DNA of 64,000 nucleotides from assembly GCA_024349245.1 (NCBI GenBank), contig JALDNG010000399.1, positions 62,001 to 126,000 of the forward strand, written 5' to 3'. The DNA comes from Neodontobutis hainanensis. Lineage: Eukaryota; Chordata; Actinopteri; Gobiiformes; Odontobutidae. The notes below the pieces were generated by a model. The model saw nothing but the letters and a program-made list of their open reading frames with translations. It had not been told where the DNA came from and did no database searches. Below, piece by piece: positions 12,734 to 25,616 of this stretch (the stretch's first letter is position 1; every line of letters begins with the position of its first letter). The translations under genes and the position numbers were made by a program.

Positions 12734-14935
12734 AAATAAATCAATGTTCAACGCTCTACTCAAAACATTGGTGAAAACGTCCGAAACATCACGGTTATCA
12801 AAATTTTCTAAACGAGTTTCGAACTCCATTTATGACATAATTTATAAATTAAATTTCAAATTATTTTATTTTAAGATATGTTTGAGCGTAAGGCTGATAA
12901 ATGAGTTAAAATCGCACCGGTAGTTTTATAAGCATTTCACAAAGTTAAAAAAAATACTTTGATCCAAAAGTATTATTTGTCGTTTCTGTTATGAACCTAA
13001 AAATTAATTAAACTTGTATTCTGTTGATAAGATCTTGCACCAGTTGTGGAAGAACAAATTTTTCGGTGATGTATCTTAGTTACGTAATCTTTTAACTGTT
13101 CTTGCTCTTTTAAATTTCATATGAAATTTTTCTAAGTGTTTTTATAAAAAGATTTTATAAACCTGTGAACTTCAAGCACTTAAAATTGTTTTATACATAA
13201 ATCAAGCTTTGATAGATTTTTAGTTTTATTCAGAAGAATTCTCAAAACTTATAAATTTAAGTTATTTAGACAAATAAATTTTTTAAAAATGCTTTATGAA
13301 TAACTTTGGCAATCAAGACCATAATTTTCGAATGCTCCAATCAAATTTTTAGTTTTTGAAGTATAAAAAGTAAATATAGGAAAAGGCCATTTAAATTAAT
13401 AATAGTCTTTCGGATTTCTGAATTTTTGCTTTAGATGTGCAATACACATAAAATTATAAAATCCCCACCAAACTTTCATCAAATATCTAAGCTTAAATAG
13501 CCAAAAATACTTGGTCTTAATTGTATTTTTAGTTAGATCTCAACTCTAAAATGTGAAATTCGTTTATTTAAAATCAATTTCTATTACCAACAGATTAAAT
13601 ATTATCGTGACTGCGCATAAAATAACGGCTTCGCTTGCGCCAGAGGAATTTTTAAAATCTTAACTCTACAATTAAAACATTTTTAACCAATTATAAAACG
13701 GGAATATTGGAAAATCGACAATATTTACAATTCTCCGATTTAATTTTAAACCGTTAAAGCTTGACTCATTTTTTAAAATAAGTAACGATATTGAAATGAC
13801 AGAAACGGCAAACTTACGGACTTACATTCATTCAACTAAAAATTCATATTTATAGACGATGAATGCACATCTACATGTTTGAACCTATTATGTGAAAATT
13901 ATTCCATAATTCTGTTTTTAATTCGATGAACATTGGCATTGGTGTAGATGACGAAGTCTAGATTTGTATCTCATCATAAATTCAGTTATATATACACTTG
14001 TATGGAGTTGAAAAATCTTTCCAACAGAGAAGAGGTTTGTATAATCGGAAATAACTTTTTAAGCCATGGATGTTCACTATATACCTGAATGCGATAATTT
14101 AATCATCGAAATCATAAAATTGAGTTTCACACGTTTCAATTGAAATAACGATTTTAAACCGTTCAAACGATTTCAACCGCTCACCCTTTACGACTTTAAA
14201 AACCCATCATATAAACATCTTTATTGGTAAAATTTTTCATTTCCTTAACAATGACGTAATTATATGAACTTTTTAATGAAATAATATTGGAAGGAGATTT
14301 TCAAACGTGTCTGAAATCTTCAGATGGAAGATATTCAACAGGCACGCGTGTAAATAAAATTAACAAAAGTTAAAATTTTTTTTGCCAAAACAATAATTGT
14401 GAGTAATACTCATTTCACAGGCAAGAGTTAATCTTTTAAACTGCAGAAAGCATTGAAGTATCGTTAAATTTCAACATCTTTATATGAAACCAGGAGCTGC
14501 GTTTTTAATGTCTCTGGCCACGGAAAAAACTGATATCTGGTGAATTTTTCCAAGATATTTAACAAAAAACATAAATCAATATCAATTCGTATCATTTGTT
14601 GAGGATTCTTTATTTACGCTTTGCTTAGTTGATCATTTTCAGAATCTACTTTTAAAATTCAGTTTAATGGATAGTTTTTAAATTTTTAAGCCACGTAACA
14701 AGTTTGATAAAAATACCTTCATAATTTATCAAAATTAGGTTTATTTTGAAAATGAAGATGTCCCATCATATTACATCCTGATTTTTCTATAAGAGTTATT
14801 TATCAATGACTTTAATTTCATAAAGAGGAGTTGAATCCGCGAAGACGGAGCTGATGTAAAGAGAAGATAATAGGGAGGAAGTTACATTTCAAGTAAAGCT
14901 CACACTATCTGATAAAAAATTCATCTAATACAAGG
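12734..14935. other. AT-rich stretch without recognisable genes
   Basis: No credible ORF or exon chain was seen. A GC-rich 13-mer (TTCGCTTGCGCCA, 13630-13642) is an exact copy of 3213-3225, but the flanks are not alike. Confidence 0.45.
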
Positions 14936-14996
14936 ATGCCTTTCTTAATCAGGAAAAAGAAGAGAAAACTTAATGCGATGAGTACAAGATCATATG
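14936..14996 (+). CDS. Candidate first exon of an unidentified nuclear protein
   Basis: ATG at 14936 opens MPFLIRKKKRKLNAMSTRSY and the exon ends one base into a codon at a consensus donor (GTAAGT at 14997). The frame carries a strongly basic stretch (RKKKRKL) that could be a nuclear localisation signal. A phase-1 end fits the exon at 20200-20279. Linking it to the downstream exons across a 5.2-kb intron, with the LamG gene inside on the other strand, is inference from splice phase and codon content. It could instead belong to another gene. Confidence 0.33.
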
Positions 14997-16648
14997 GTAA
15001 GTCTGCTAATATGAGCATGCGCGTAAATTAATCTTCTATAAATCGTCAATATTAATTGTCTCATATACTATTAAACTGTAAATTTGGGCGAATTTGTTGC
15101 TTATCAAGGTACAAATTAATTGCTTTGTTCTAATGGTTATGAGAAAACCAAAACAAGGGGTTCATCTATTTTTCACATCAACTCAATTAATCCAGAGTGA
15201 CTGATGTAGCATTGTTAAACCAGTACTTTTTTGGAAAACGTTGACCTGTCAAATGCTGAGCGATCGCTTTCATCAAGAAGCAAAAAAAATAAAAATTGGA
15301 CACAAAATAATTAGATTTTTATCTTGAATATATGAATGAAGAATTTTATCTATTTAAATTGATCATGCATTTATTTAAAAAATGTTAAATGAATTAAACC
15401 ATCGGAAAGTCAAAATGAATAGTAATTTGAGGGTTATTAAATCTATCATACCTTATATCAAGGAGAGAATCCTTATTTATAGCTTGGTGATAATCTGACT
15501 CGCAGGCTATGTAACGCATCGAATTACATTTTTCAAAACTTAAAACTAAATACTTAGTTTAAATAGAATTACATTAAGGTTGAGTTTGAATTAGTTTTTT
15601 GCAAAAATAAAGATTTAAGCCAATTTATGATGCTTTTAAAAAAGTTAAAGGCGGCATCATTGTGTTTGTTTAATGTTATTTTTAGATTCCTAACCCTAAA
15701 ATAGAAAAAAAACATACTCAAAAACAGAAAAAGGGATTTTTAAAATCGTTCATAGAATTTAATTTCAAATGATTTTTAAATATAAATAGAGTTATTAAGT
15801 TTCGACAATTTTCGTACTTTCCCGTTTATTGAACGAATATTCAGTTTAACCCTTGTAAATTGTAGACCACTTTATAAATGTTACTTTAACGATTTTTAAA
15901 AAGTAAAAAATTAAATATAGAATTGTAAATATTGAATATTTAACTTCGAACAAAAATAACCGATGAAAATCAACCAACATGAGAGGGGTTTTCATGGAAG
16001 AAAAATATCCTTCACTTATTTAAAACATAAGCAACATTGAGGCAACTAAGTAATTCTCGCTAGCAGTTCGTAACCTCACACTAATGGCTAAGAATATTTT
16101 TGAAAATTAATAAATTTCTGACCATTAAAAAATATAAAAATTTCTGCTAACGGCTTTTCAAACGTTTATTTGACAAAATCTGAAAAGTAAATATGATTTT
16201 TGGGGATTCTAATTTCCATAAACTATGCACAAAATTTTAAGCTTAACCTGATTAACACTGGAAATTCTTTCAATATTTCAAGCGTATCTTTGAAAAGAGG
16301 CGCATATTTAACCACAAGTAGGATGTATTATCAGATAATAACACTCGAACCAATTTTAGCTCAACCGAACGTCTAAAACAACAAAAAATCAAAAATTCAT
16401 AAAGACCAAGAACAAAATCATAAAATATGAGAAAGCAATTGGTATTATACTCTTGCAACGTTTTGTTCTTCCGGAGAACGAGTCAACAATAAATGAATTT
16501 AGAAATACTCTGCATTAAAAAGATGTTTTTCTGGGTCATAGATATGAAATCCCAAATCTCTTTTTTTATCAGATGTTTTAAATTCAATTAAATATTATTA
16601 CTCAATTTCAAAATTGCTCGAACACATTTTTATGATAATTAAAAAATG

Positions 16649-16903
16649 TTAATAATTTATTGAATCCATATTTTCTGCCAAAATATATTCAAACGTATCG
16701 TAAATGGTAACCCGAAATGTTAAAACGCGTGTATGTATACCTCCATAATTTTGGGGTACATCCACTTTAGGTCTCATCAGTTTCTTTGTTCTAAAAGAAA
16801 ACTCGACCTGAGCCTTTTTGGTAAGTTGAATGTTCAGTTTCGGGATGTATCTAGATTGGAAAACTATTTTTAATAAGTGCAAGTCGAAACTTTTAAAAAC
16901 CAA
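16649..16903 (-). CDS. Unidentified ORF downstream of the LamG gene
   Basis: A minus-strand frame ending in TAA at 16649-16651 includes LTKKAQVEFSFRTKKLMRPK and NYGGIHTRVLTFRVTIYDTF. This is more protein-like than surrounding frames. Further upstream on the same strand (about 17030-16975) is another protein-like piece, NVEKTWFWFSSEK. I could not join the two with consistent splice phases. It may be a separate small gene, or additional exons of the LamG transcript. Confidence 0.33.
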   Translation of the reverse strand: MVFKSFDLHLLKIVFQSRYIPKLNIQLTKKAQVEFSFRTKKLMRPKVDVPQNYGGIHTRVLTFRVTIYDTFEYILAENMDSINY

Positions 16904-17229
16904 AACTAATTCATATATCTATGCGGTAAATTCTTGTAAACTCAATGAACATGAGAATAGTATAAACTTCAACTCATTGTTTTTCCAAAACTACTTTTTC
17001 AGAACTGAACCAAAACCAAGTTTTTTCGACGTTGAAGTTTAGTTAATTGCATATTTTTCAGATTCAGGTTCCGAATTTAGGATTGACCATAAAAATCGTA
17101 ACTATGGTTGATATACACATTAGACATAGATATAGTATTTTTTGAACAATAAAACACGGAAACAAAAAAATTAAATTCTGGCAGAAAAACCGTAAAACAT
17201 CAAAATCGGGGAAATAAATTTACTCTTTA

Positions 17230-18328
17230 CTACGTCAATTTGAGGTTTTCAGTTTTTTTAGAGCGACTAATGGCTTGTCTTTGTACACCATTTTCGTTGA
17301 AAAATGTCACCGGGTTGGAATCGTAAAGATTTTGGCCTTTTAAGTCATAAATTGTTTTACCCATTCTACAGCGTATGAAACAGCATGAAAGTGAAAGGAA
17401 CTGAATTTCGTAAGATGGTAATGCATAATTGTAGATTCTGAAATCGTCAACAAACCCTCGAATGGACGAACGACCTTGGTATCCTCCAATTCTAACATCG
17501 TTGCCCCAATACTTAAAGGGCCCATAATCCTTACTCCAGGTTCTGTTGAGGAAACCCGTTGATAAAGATCTGGGCAATACCGGTGGTGGCATTGTAGGTT
17601 GCTATTAGATGAAACCACTCTCCTTTTTGTTGACATAAAACACTCATACTTGTTATATTTGTTTCCGCCGCTAATGCAAAGTGAACAGTGCAGTTATAGC
17701 ACTGTTTATATATAAAATAGACAGTTTTATCAATAAACTAGTTCAGAAAAGCGCGAAATACTTTCAAAGTCATAAGCCCGAACCTTTGCCTCTCACCTGG
17801 AATAGAATTCGGGTACCCTCCAAGATTAACATTTTCACCCATATGGCGATGGTAACTCCGTTTTTCGGAACCCCGTCAGGCGTGCTGAAGGTTATTTTTA
17901 TTGATTGATCCCAAAGATACGAGACTACGTTACATGTGCTTCCAGGTATCTAACCGTCAACGAATAGGTTCAACTTCAATAAGCATTCCGCCAACGTCGA
18001 TCACTCCATTATTGTCATACCCGGACTCGTCTTTTACTTTTGATGATGCTGTTCTTTGTTTGTCGAAACTATAATAAACAATCAAAGCTCCTAAATATCC
18101 AAATATGTTTCTACTGCTTTTTTCATCCTCGCTAACTTGATTCTGGGAAGAATCAGAGAGCAGTTTTGGAACATAATCTCTCTTAGGGAAATATGGATCG
18201 TTGAAGCTACTTTCCTCGTCAGATAGGGGAACCGCATGAGGATTCAAAATATCGGAATGAGTTTTTATTACTATATTATAATGGCGTACCTTACATATTA
18301 ATAAAAATATCCAAAATACACCGAACAT
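17230..18328 (-). CDS. Secreted LamG-like (concanavalin A-like) domain protein
   Basis: Removing five GT...AG introns of 24, 25, 20, 24 and 22 nt (18271-18294, 17950-17974, 17797-17816, 17738-17761, 17534-17555) gives one 327-codon frame from the ATG at 18328 to the TAG at 17230. The N-terminus MFGVFWIFLLILIKTHSD is a likely signal peptide. A low-complexity acidic linker follows. From about residue 80 there is a LamG-like jelly roll: LIVYYSFDK, KDESGYDNNGVID, NGVTIAIWVK, GEWFHLIATYNATTGIAQIF, NDVRIGGYQGRSSIRGF and VDDFRIYNYALPSYEI. These are hallmark strands of LamG_3-type lectin-like domains. The protein is probably extracellular and binds a ligand that cannot be deduced. A further 36-nt GT...AG segment (17366-17401) keeps frame and might be spliced, giving 315 residues. 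Intron 1 has no stop, so an unspliced reading is possible there. Confidence 0.8.
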
Positions 18329-18628
18329 AATTGAAAAATTCCAATCGAACAGTGGAAAGTCAATCTATACTCGACGCCGAGTCAATTACAATAAACTATA
18401 TTCAAACAACCATATATTTTACATATAATTTATCATATTTATATATTTTAATCATTATTTATTTTCGCGAAAAGGATCGATTCTTAAAATTTTTTCTTCA
18501 TAAATATTTATCTTCACAGCCGAAGAAAAATGGAAACAACTTGTTCCACAAACCAACTCACTTTCTGCTCTTCGTGTGTTTTATTTACTCTGGTAAATTT
18601 TCCATTTTAAGAATTTCATTTTCATAAT

Positions 18629-20199
18629 GAAGCCTGAAACGTATGAAAGTAAATTTTAAAAATTATCACGCAAAGTAAAAATAACAATTGTCTATTATTC
18701 CCTACGACATTAATCTCAGTTTTTAATAAACACGGTCACATCATCTCGACTAAATTTATTTGAAGAGATAAAATCATAAATCAACCTAGCTATGAAAAAC
18801 GTTACAATATTCTCAAAAGTGTGTTCTGCGATAGAAAGTAGGTAGCATGGATTTTAGCTTGGAAATAAAAACATGCAGGTAGATTTCCATTTATATTAAT
18901 ACAGAGAAATCCTTCGCGCTTGCGTATAAAATTAAAAAGATTAACTTTTACATATTCCTCATTTGCAATTTATTTGAAAAAACAGTCGTTTGGCGTTTTA
19001 AGTATATATTTGAGGACGATATATCATTACATAAATTCAACTTCTTCACATTAATACATAAAAACAGACTACAATTTATCAACATATTGCAGCAAAAAAT
19101 AGCTTTCGAGCGATAGTTTATCAAACAGTTTTTTACTTGTCTATTGGTCCATGAACAGGTAAAAATAAATCACAGAATGTTTAACTTGAACCGGAGCTGC
19201 GAGGCTAAATAGTTTAATCTGTATAAAAAGTAAATGGTGAAAAAATGGAAAAAGAGTGTTTATGAAGTTAAGAATGTATTTTTTGCTTTTTTCAGACAGC
19301 AAATATTTTTCATTAAATCGAGGTTGAGTGTCGGCTTCGAATGGACTCAATAAACAGCGGTTTATACTCCACAGGGAATGAAATCCCACATCATACAGGA
19401 CAACACATTTCTGAATTGAGGATTCGGAAAAAAAAGCGAAGAATCTTCAAATCTAAATCAGACAGAACTTGCTCAGATTGTTTAAATTTAGATTTCATCG
19501 AATTAAATATTTGAAAAGACTCAAACAACTCTAATCATATAAATCTTAAGTGAGGATTACACAAAATCGAATTCAACAAAAATTAGTTTTTTTCATAATT
19601 TTAATTTCCAAATTTGCACGATAATCGATATTCTGAAGATCTACATTCGGATTTTTTACTCATAAACTATTTGAATCTGATTAGGGAGAATTTTGTTAAA
19701 TCTACGAGAAAATTTAATTTAAAATAATGAAAAAATCCTAATTTCATAAATCTCTCGAATAATGAAAATTTAAAATAAGTCTTTGCTCATGACTTAAAAC
19801 CTCCATTAACCGTAAATATGTGAACATGATATATTTTTTATTGATCGAAACTATTTTTCCTTGTTATGCAAATTTATATTGAAAAATGAACTAATACATG
19901 GATTGAATATTATTAACTAAGCTTTTCAACCAATAAAGTTTTATCGTATTTGAGGATATTTTTAATTTTATTTATAATTCAAAAATTACTCAATTTATTT
20001 CATTATTTCCGTGTTTAGAAATCAAAAAATAAAAAATCGGAAATTATTCCTCTTTAACGTGTAAAAAATAAAGCTACATTAATCTCTGTAAATGGAGAAA
20101 GTTTGTTGTTGCTCCTCTATCATACATTCTAAAATTCAAAAAATTTATGATACTTCGATGAGAACAATTTTGAGAAATATAAAAATTTGATCTTTTCAG
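18629..20199. other. AT-rich stretch, nothing recognised
   Basis: Short frames only; the 19141-19389 minus frame looks like chance. No RNA gene or repeat was recognised. Confidence 0.45.
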
Positions 20200-20279
20200 A
20201 TAACCGAGTTTTATTTTTAATCACTTCCAAATTCGTATTATCTCAGTATAAAGACAATTTAAAAAGTATAAAAGTGAAG
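20200..20279 (+). CDS. Candidate internal exon, same proposed nuclear protein
   Basis: A pyrimidine-rich acceptor (atcttttcag) precedes two bases and then 26 codons including NRVLFLITSKFVLSQYKDNL. The exon stops at a consensus donor (GTAAGT at 20280). It starts in phase 1 and ends in phase 0, so it fits between the candidate exon at 14936-14996 and the exon at 25617-25682. No domain is recognised. Confidence 0.35.
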
Positions 20280-20331
20280 GTAAGTTTTAATTAAAAATTC
20301 TTTTCTTGATAAAAATTATAGAGTTTTAAAC

Positions 20332-20556
20332 TTATAACATGAGTGTATTTCTTTGAAGATCATCTAATAAAATTTCTAACCAAGAAGCGAATGCGGGAGG
20401 TAAGGCACCCCTCACTACAAGAGAGCTTGGTGAGAAATAGGAAAGTACAAGTCGTACGTTTTCTGAAACGAGGTGAATCTTGACTAGGCTGCCTATCTGA
20501 GGCACAACCATAAAAGGTAACAGCTCCACAAGAGAATGGATATCGATGTAACTCAC
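20332..20556 (-). CDS. Unidentified ORF of higher GC content
   Basis: The minus-strand frame ends in TAA and stands out by codon content: VVPQIGSLVKIHLVSENVRL and SSLVVRGALPPAFASWLEIL. The frame stays open about ten codons upstream of its GTG, and there is no ATG. It could be a terminal exon of an unresolved gene or a fragment of a decayed element. No family is recognised. Confidence 0.35.
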   Translation of the reverse strand: MSYIDIHSLVELLPFMVVPQIGSLVKIHLVSENVRLVLSYFSPSSLVVRGALPPAFASWLEILLDDLQRNTLML

Positions 20557-20639
20557 AATGATAAAAAGTCCAAGAATGTTCAGTTAATCTTATTATAAAA
20601 AAGTATGTGAATTAAATTTCCATCAATATTTTGACTGTC

Positions 20640-23600
20640 AACGTTAAACATATTCCAAGGCTAGCGAATGTAATTCTAATAGATTGAGTCAATAATTAAA
20701 ACTCATTCTTAGTTTTTTATGAAACATGATAAAAATATCAATTTTTTATCCTTGAAATTAAAACTTTAAAAAGTATGGGAACATGATAATTTATTTTGTA
20801 TGAATTTGAATATTATTTTATTCATAAGCCTTCTTTTGGCTATTAACACATGAATATGAGACGTGGAATGTATAAATAAATCGTGGAAGTAATTTTAATA
20901 GAATTTTATAAAAATGTTCAGCTATTTTTGTTTTTGGGAGATATACTAACAACACATGACAGTATTTGTCACTTAAAATGTAGAAAAATTATTTTACAAA
21001 ATAAAAAAATCTTTTTTATAATTGAGATATTTGGAAAAATTGAAAGTTAAAATTAGTAATATATCGAAATAAATACCTTAAAAATCAAAAAAATCATTTA
21101 AAATATCTCAGTAGGTTATACCAGATTTAATTTTAACTACCATGGTTTTAAATGTCTCTGGTGTTAATATTTTTGAGAAAGATTTGTTGTCGTAATTCTT
21201 TATCTTATCATGAAATAAAATTTGTTAAATTCAATATTTTGAACTTTTCTTCTTCTTAGAGAAAACATAAAAAATGGATGTTTTTCTAACATAATATACG
21301 TGAAAATTATTTTCTTTCACTTTACAAAAATCAAAAGAGTAAAAAGCATGCCTATTTGTGAATTTATCTCACTAGACTTCTTAATTTCCCTTTTTAAGCC
21401 TATTAACTCAACATATGTCGCTTCTCTCAATAAATGGGCGCGATTAATTTTTCTGTTAGGGTTTTTAAGTTGACAACATATAAATGAAAAAATATGAAAT
21501 ATAACTCGCTTGGATTTTTGATTGGTTATATGAAGGTAGTTTTAACATTCTCTTTTCTTACATATCATGAGGTATAACGATCAAATCTCATTAACCTTTG
21601 ACAAACAAGCGTCTAAATTTTATCATTATGTGAAAACTTCACCAATTTTTTGTGTTTTCCTATAAACATAATTTATTTTCAGATTTTTGTGAGTGATATT
21701 TTTAATTTCATATAAAGTTAATTTTTATCTTCGGAAAACGTCGGCACCTTGCAATTATTTGAAAAACATCAAATAATTTTTTAACTCCATTATATCAAAA
21801 TTTAAAATGGGATAACCTTTCTAAAGTTAATAAAATCCAAAAAACAGGATTCTTATAGAAATAGAAAACTTTTTATTGACAGATTAGATGTTGGGAAAAA
21901 AGTAAATGATCAAACCCTGTGATAAAAAATCAAAATTTTGAGAATCAGGCAAATTTGAAACTATTCTTTAACATGAATATCCATTAAAAATATGTAAACC
22001 TTCAACTTCAATATATTTGACTCTTATCAAGGATAATTTAGTGCAAAAACAAAGATTATATCAGTTACATAACAAATATTAAAAGTACCAGAAATCATAA
22101 TCGCATTATTGTAATAACGTAAAAAGGCTTTAAACGCCTAGTTCCCGACAGTAAAAATTTTGTTTATATTTTGTAAGTTTTAGATACCTTTGTAAGACTT
22201 GAAAAGTTCAATGTGTAGTTTGCTTTATGTTAACATTTTGTTGTTGTTTCAAGGTCTCCTTTTTTGTCTGTAATAGATGATGACTTTCAACTGGCTTATT
22301 TTTTGCCTCTAAATTATTATTTTTGTATGTGGATTACTGTGTTTAGAAGTCTTTTCGTAAACCTGCTTGTTAGTTTCCTATTTTCTAAGACGACTCTTGT
22401 CGAATCAAATTAACTTCCTATCTTAGATTTAGGTTCTTTATATCTCTTTTAGCTACCTTGATTCATTCAACTTTCTTGTAACCTCTCTTTTAAGATCCAT
22501 CTCCTGCTTAGTAAGAGTCTAGTTGAGAATTAAACTCAAGATTTGTCATACAAATTTAATATTTAGCTTTCGAATATTGGGTTTCCATAAACTAAATGAT
22601 ATTATAAATACGTTCGTCTGCCATCTATCAATTCGAAGTTAGAATAAGCAAAAATCTTTAAAATATCAATTTTGAGTTTTTTATACATTCTCAATATTTA
22701 GTTATCTGAAAAACTAGCGTCATTTCAGTTTTTATAAATAAAAAATGACCTTAGCATATGAGCGGAATGATTCAAGTTTAACAGTTAAGAAAACATACTC
22801 CCCCTGTTTGGGATTAGCGTGAATTTTTATGTTGTGGAACATATATTAAATAATCTAACTCGGGTATATTCTGTTTGTTTCGGGATCAATCTTATAAACA
22901 GAACAAATTCGATTTAATATCAATGTGTTTAACACAAATGAATAAAATGTGATTTAACAACCAGGTATTAAAACTACCCTTCCTAATCACTTATGTCGAA
23001 ATTTTAAGAGATTATCATTAAGCCAAGTGAAAGCTTTTGATTATCCTATTTTTAACGTTATTCGTAAATGTGTTAAAGTAACTCTTATGACATCAGCAAT
23101 GCCACAGACGTTGAAAAATTTGTTGTTATGGAAAGATTTTTTACGTCTTTTATAAAAATATAAAATATTTTTTTGATATATCTATCAACAAGAAAATATT
23201 TATGATGAAATTTCATCATAATTTAGGAGCAAAATAAAACGTGATTATATAAAAGAGATTTATGCACACTATTATGCGCATATTCTTGCAATCGTGTAAA
23301 AATTCCCCAGTGACGTACTTTCTAACTGTAAAATATCCTCATCTGTGAAATTTTTTGATTAATAACTCATATATTTTTGAAGGGAGATATGCATGAATCT
23401 TGAATTCTCAACCATCTCTTTAAAAATATAATTCTCACTATATTTTACTTTCACACTGCCTTTACATCGTAGAAATAACTTTCTTTTGATGAAAATAGGC
23501 ATTGGTAGAAAAATGGAAAAAGCCAATTTATAACTCAATTAAAATCGATTCGTTGATAATTAAACACATTAAGCTAGGTGCGAATACCGAACAGCCGAAC

Positions 23601-25616
23601 TCTAATTACTGAGAACGTTGGAATTGAGGAGTGATGAAATTGCTAATTTTGTGGACTTTAATGGTTCAAGTACGTTCTTAAAAGAAAAAGATTTTAATTT
23701 ATCCAGATAATATTTTTCATAATATTTTCATATAATTTGTGTGAATTGTGAATTCTTATGAAAGAACCGAAATTATTTTTTATACCATTACCGGTTTTAG
23801 GATTTGGCTACGTGTGTAAAGACCCTTTAAAACACTTTTAAGGGGTTCAAATCCTCATTACTTACAGTAATCATATATCTCCATTAATTTTATTGATATT
23901 TCAAGAACAATATATTTTTAGTGCAATTTCTGTTTTTATGTCAAACCTAAAACCATTTTATAACTGATCGACCTTTCATTAAAGTTTATTTCTCTTTGAA
24001 TTTATTGATTCACTTTAACTTACAAAAACGGTTTTAAGAACTTTCACTTATTAAATAATTTTTAAGCTTCACGAGATCTGAAGCACGTTGTCCTTAACGA
24101 CATTAACTTTATTTTTAGCTGGGCTTCTTGAGTATTTTTTCAGTAAACGGACTTTCAACTTATTTCATCATGTTTTTAAGCTGAGAGCCGAAAATTAAAA
24201 AAATTATTTTGAGAACACGCCATCATTAAAAAGTCTCACAATTTTTACCTCTCACGAAAAAATCAACTTTCATTTATACAAGTTTTTAAATGTGATTTTT
24301 AAGACTTTTTGTTTCCAAGAGGATTTTCGGTCATTTTCGTTTAAAATTTAAGAAGATAAAATTTTGTCAAAATAAAATACTTAACAATTATTTCACGTTT
24401 CGATATTCATTCGAGTTCTATATTAATCTCCCAAGAATTACGAAATTGTCATAATGATTCAGCTTGTGGAGAATATATCTTTGTTGTCCCATTAGTAAAT
24501 TTTGATCCACTAAATTCAACTTAATGGGAAATTACTCATTTTATTTAAAGATTGATAATAGTCATTTTTATTATAAACACTTTTTTATGACTGATAATTA
24601 TTCAATACTCTGCATATTCCTAAATTTTTTATATTTAGTTCTGACAAATTATTGTTTAGGAAACAAAACTAATCATAACGTTTTTAAAGGTGAAAGCCTT
24701 GGTAAATTTAAAATTTCCCTCTTTATAAATAGTTTAATCTGACTCTTAAACAGATTTATATCTTTATTATTTTTAGTACAATTCCGGGATCATTTTTTCA
24801 TCAAGGTCATCTGGTGTATTCTCGACATGCATTAAAAAATTTCTCTCTTTTTACTTAAAACCCATGTTCTATTTTCATTAAACTGTTTAATATTTTTAAA
24901 TATAGAGGTGAGCTATTTCTTGGTTAAATTTTAATGTTCGAAAGCTTATTGAGTAATTTTCCCTTTTTATTCATGACCAAAAGTATTTAAATTTTTCCTG
25001 CGTTTTTGACATGTAAACCTCTTTTAAATTGCAAGTCCAGTTCTATTGTCCATTATTTTTAAAAACATAAAAATGATGCGAAACTTAAAGAAAAGTACAC
25101 ATCGTTGATAATGGTTATATTTTTAATGGTGCTTTCATCGTACATTTTTTATCTTTATTTAATTTTTTTTATTCATTTGCATTTTTTCCAAAAATTATTT
25201 GTTTTTATCGAGTTACATATTAACTGGAATTACACACAAACTTGCATACCAGTCTCGATTCTGATATACGAGTCGTTATTTATGATTCCTTCCAATCAAT
25301 AACTCGCATATCATTATTATTTTTATTTGAAAACTAAAGACGAAAAGAATGATGTGTCAAAAATCACTTAAATCATAAAATTGATTTATTGAATGCCGAA
25401 CGTTCTTCAAAGTTTTTCTTAACGTTAATTTTGTTTAAATTAATAGGGAATAATTATAATTTTTCCTTTTTCAAAAAATCGTAAATAAGAAAGTACAATC
25501 AGATATTTTGAGTTTATTATGTTATAATTTCGAAAAGTTATTTTGATAAATCAATCGATTCTTTTTGATTCATTTGAACAATATAAATAATGTTTTTATA
25601 AAATAATCAAATTTAG
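20640..25616. other. AT-rich stretch with one coding-like patch
   Basis: Mostly featureless A/T-rich DNA. Around 23620-23675 a plus-strand frame reads TLELRSDEIANFVDFNGS before a donor-like GTACGT, which could be an exon. I could not fit it to neighbours. A hairpin at about 23822-23843 (CCCTTTAAAA...TTTTAAGGG) is followed by a GGTTCAAATCC box; I do not call a tRNA there. Confidence 0.35.

Noticed and set aside
3213..13642. Exact 13-mer TTCGCTTGCGCCA at 3213 and 13630 as a dispersed repeat
   Set aside because: The flanks are unlike each other, so a family cannot be claimed from two short copies.
23800..23870. tRNA-like segment with a GGTTCAAATCC B-box
   Set aside because: No acceptor stem or D-arm pairs properly, and the upstream part folds better as a simple A/T hairpin (CCCTTTAAAA with TTTTAAGGG).
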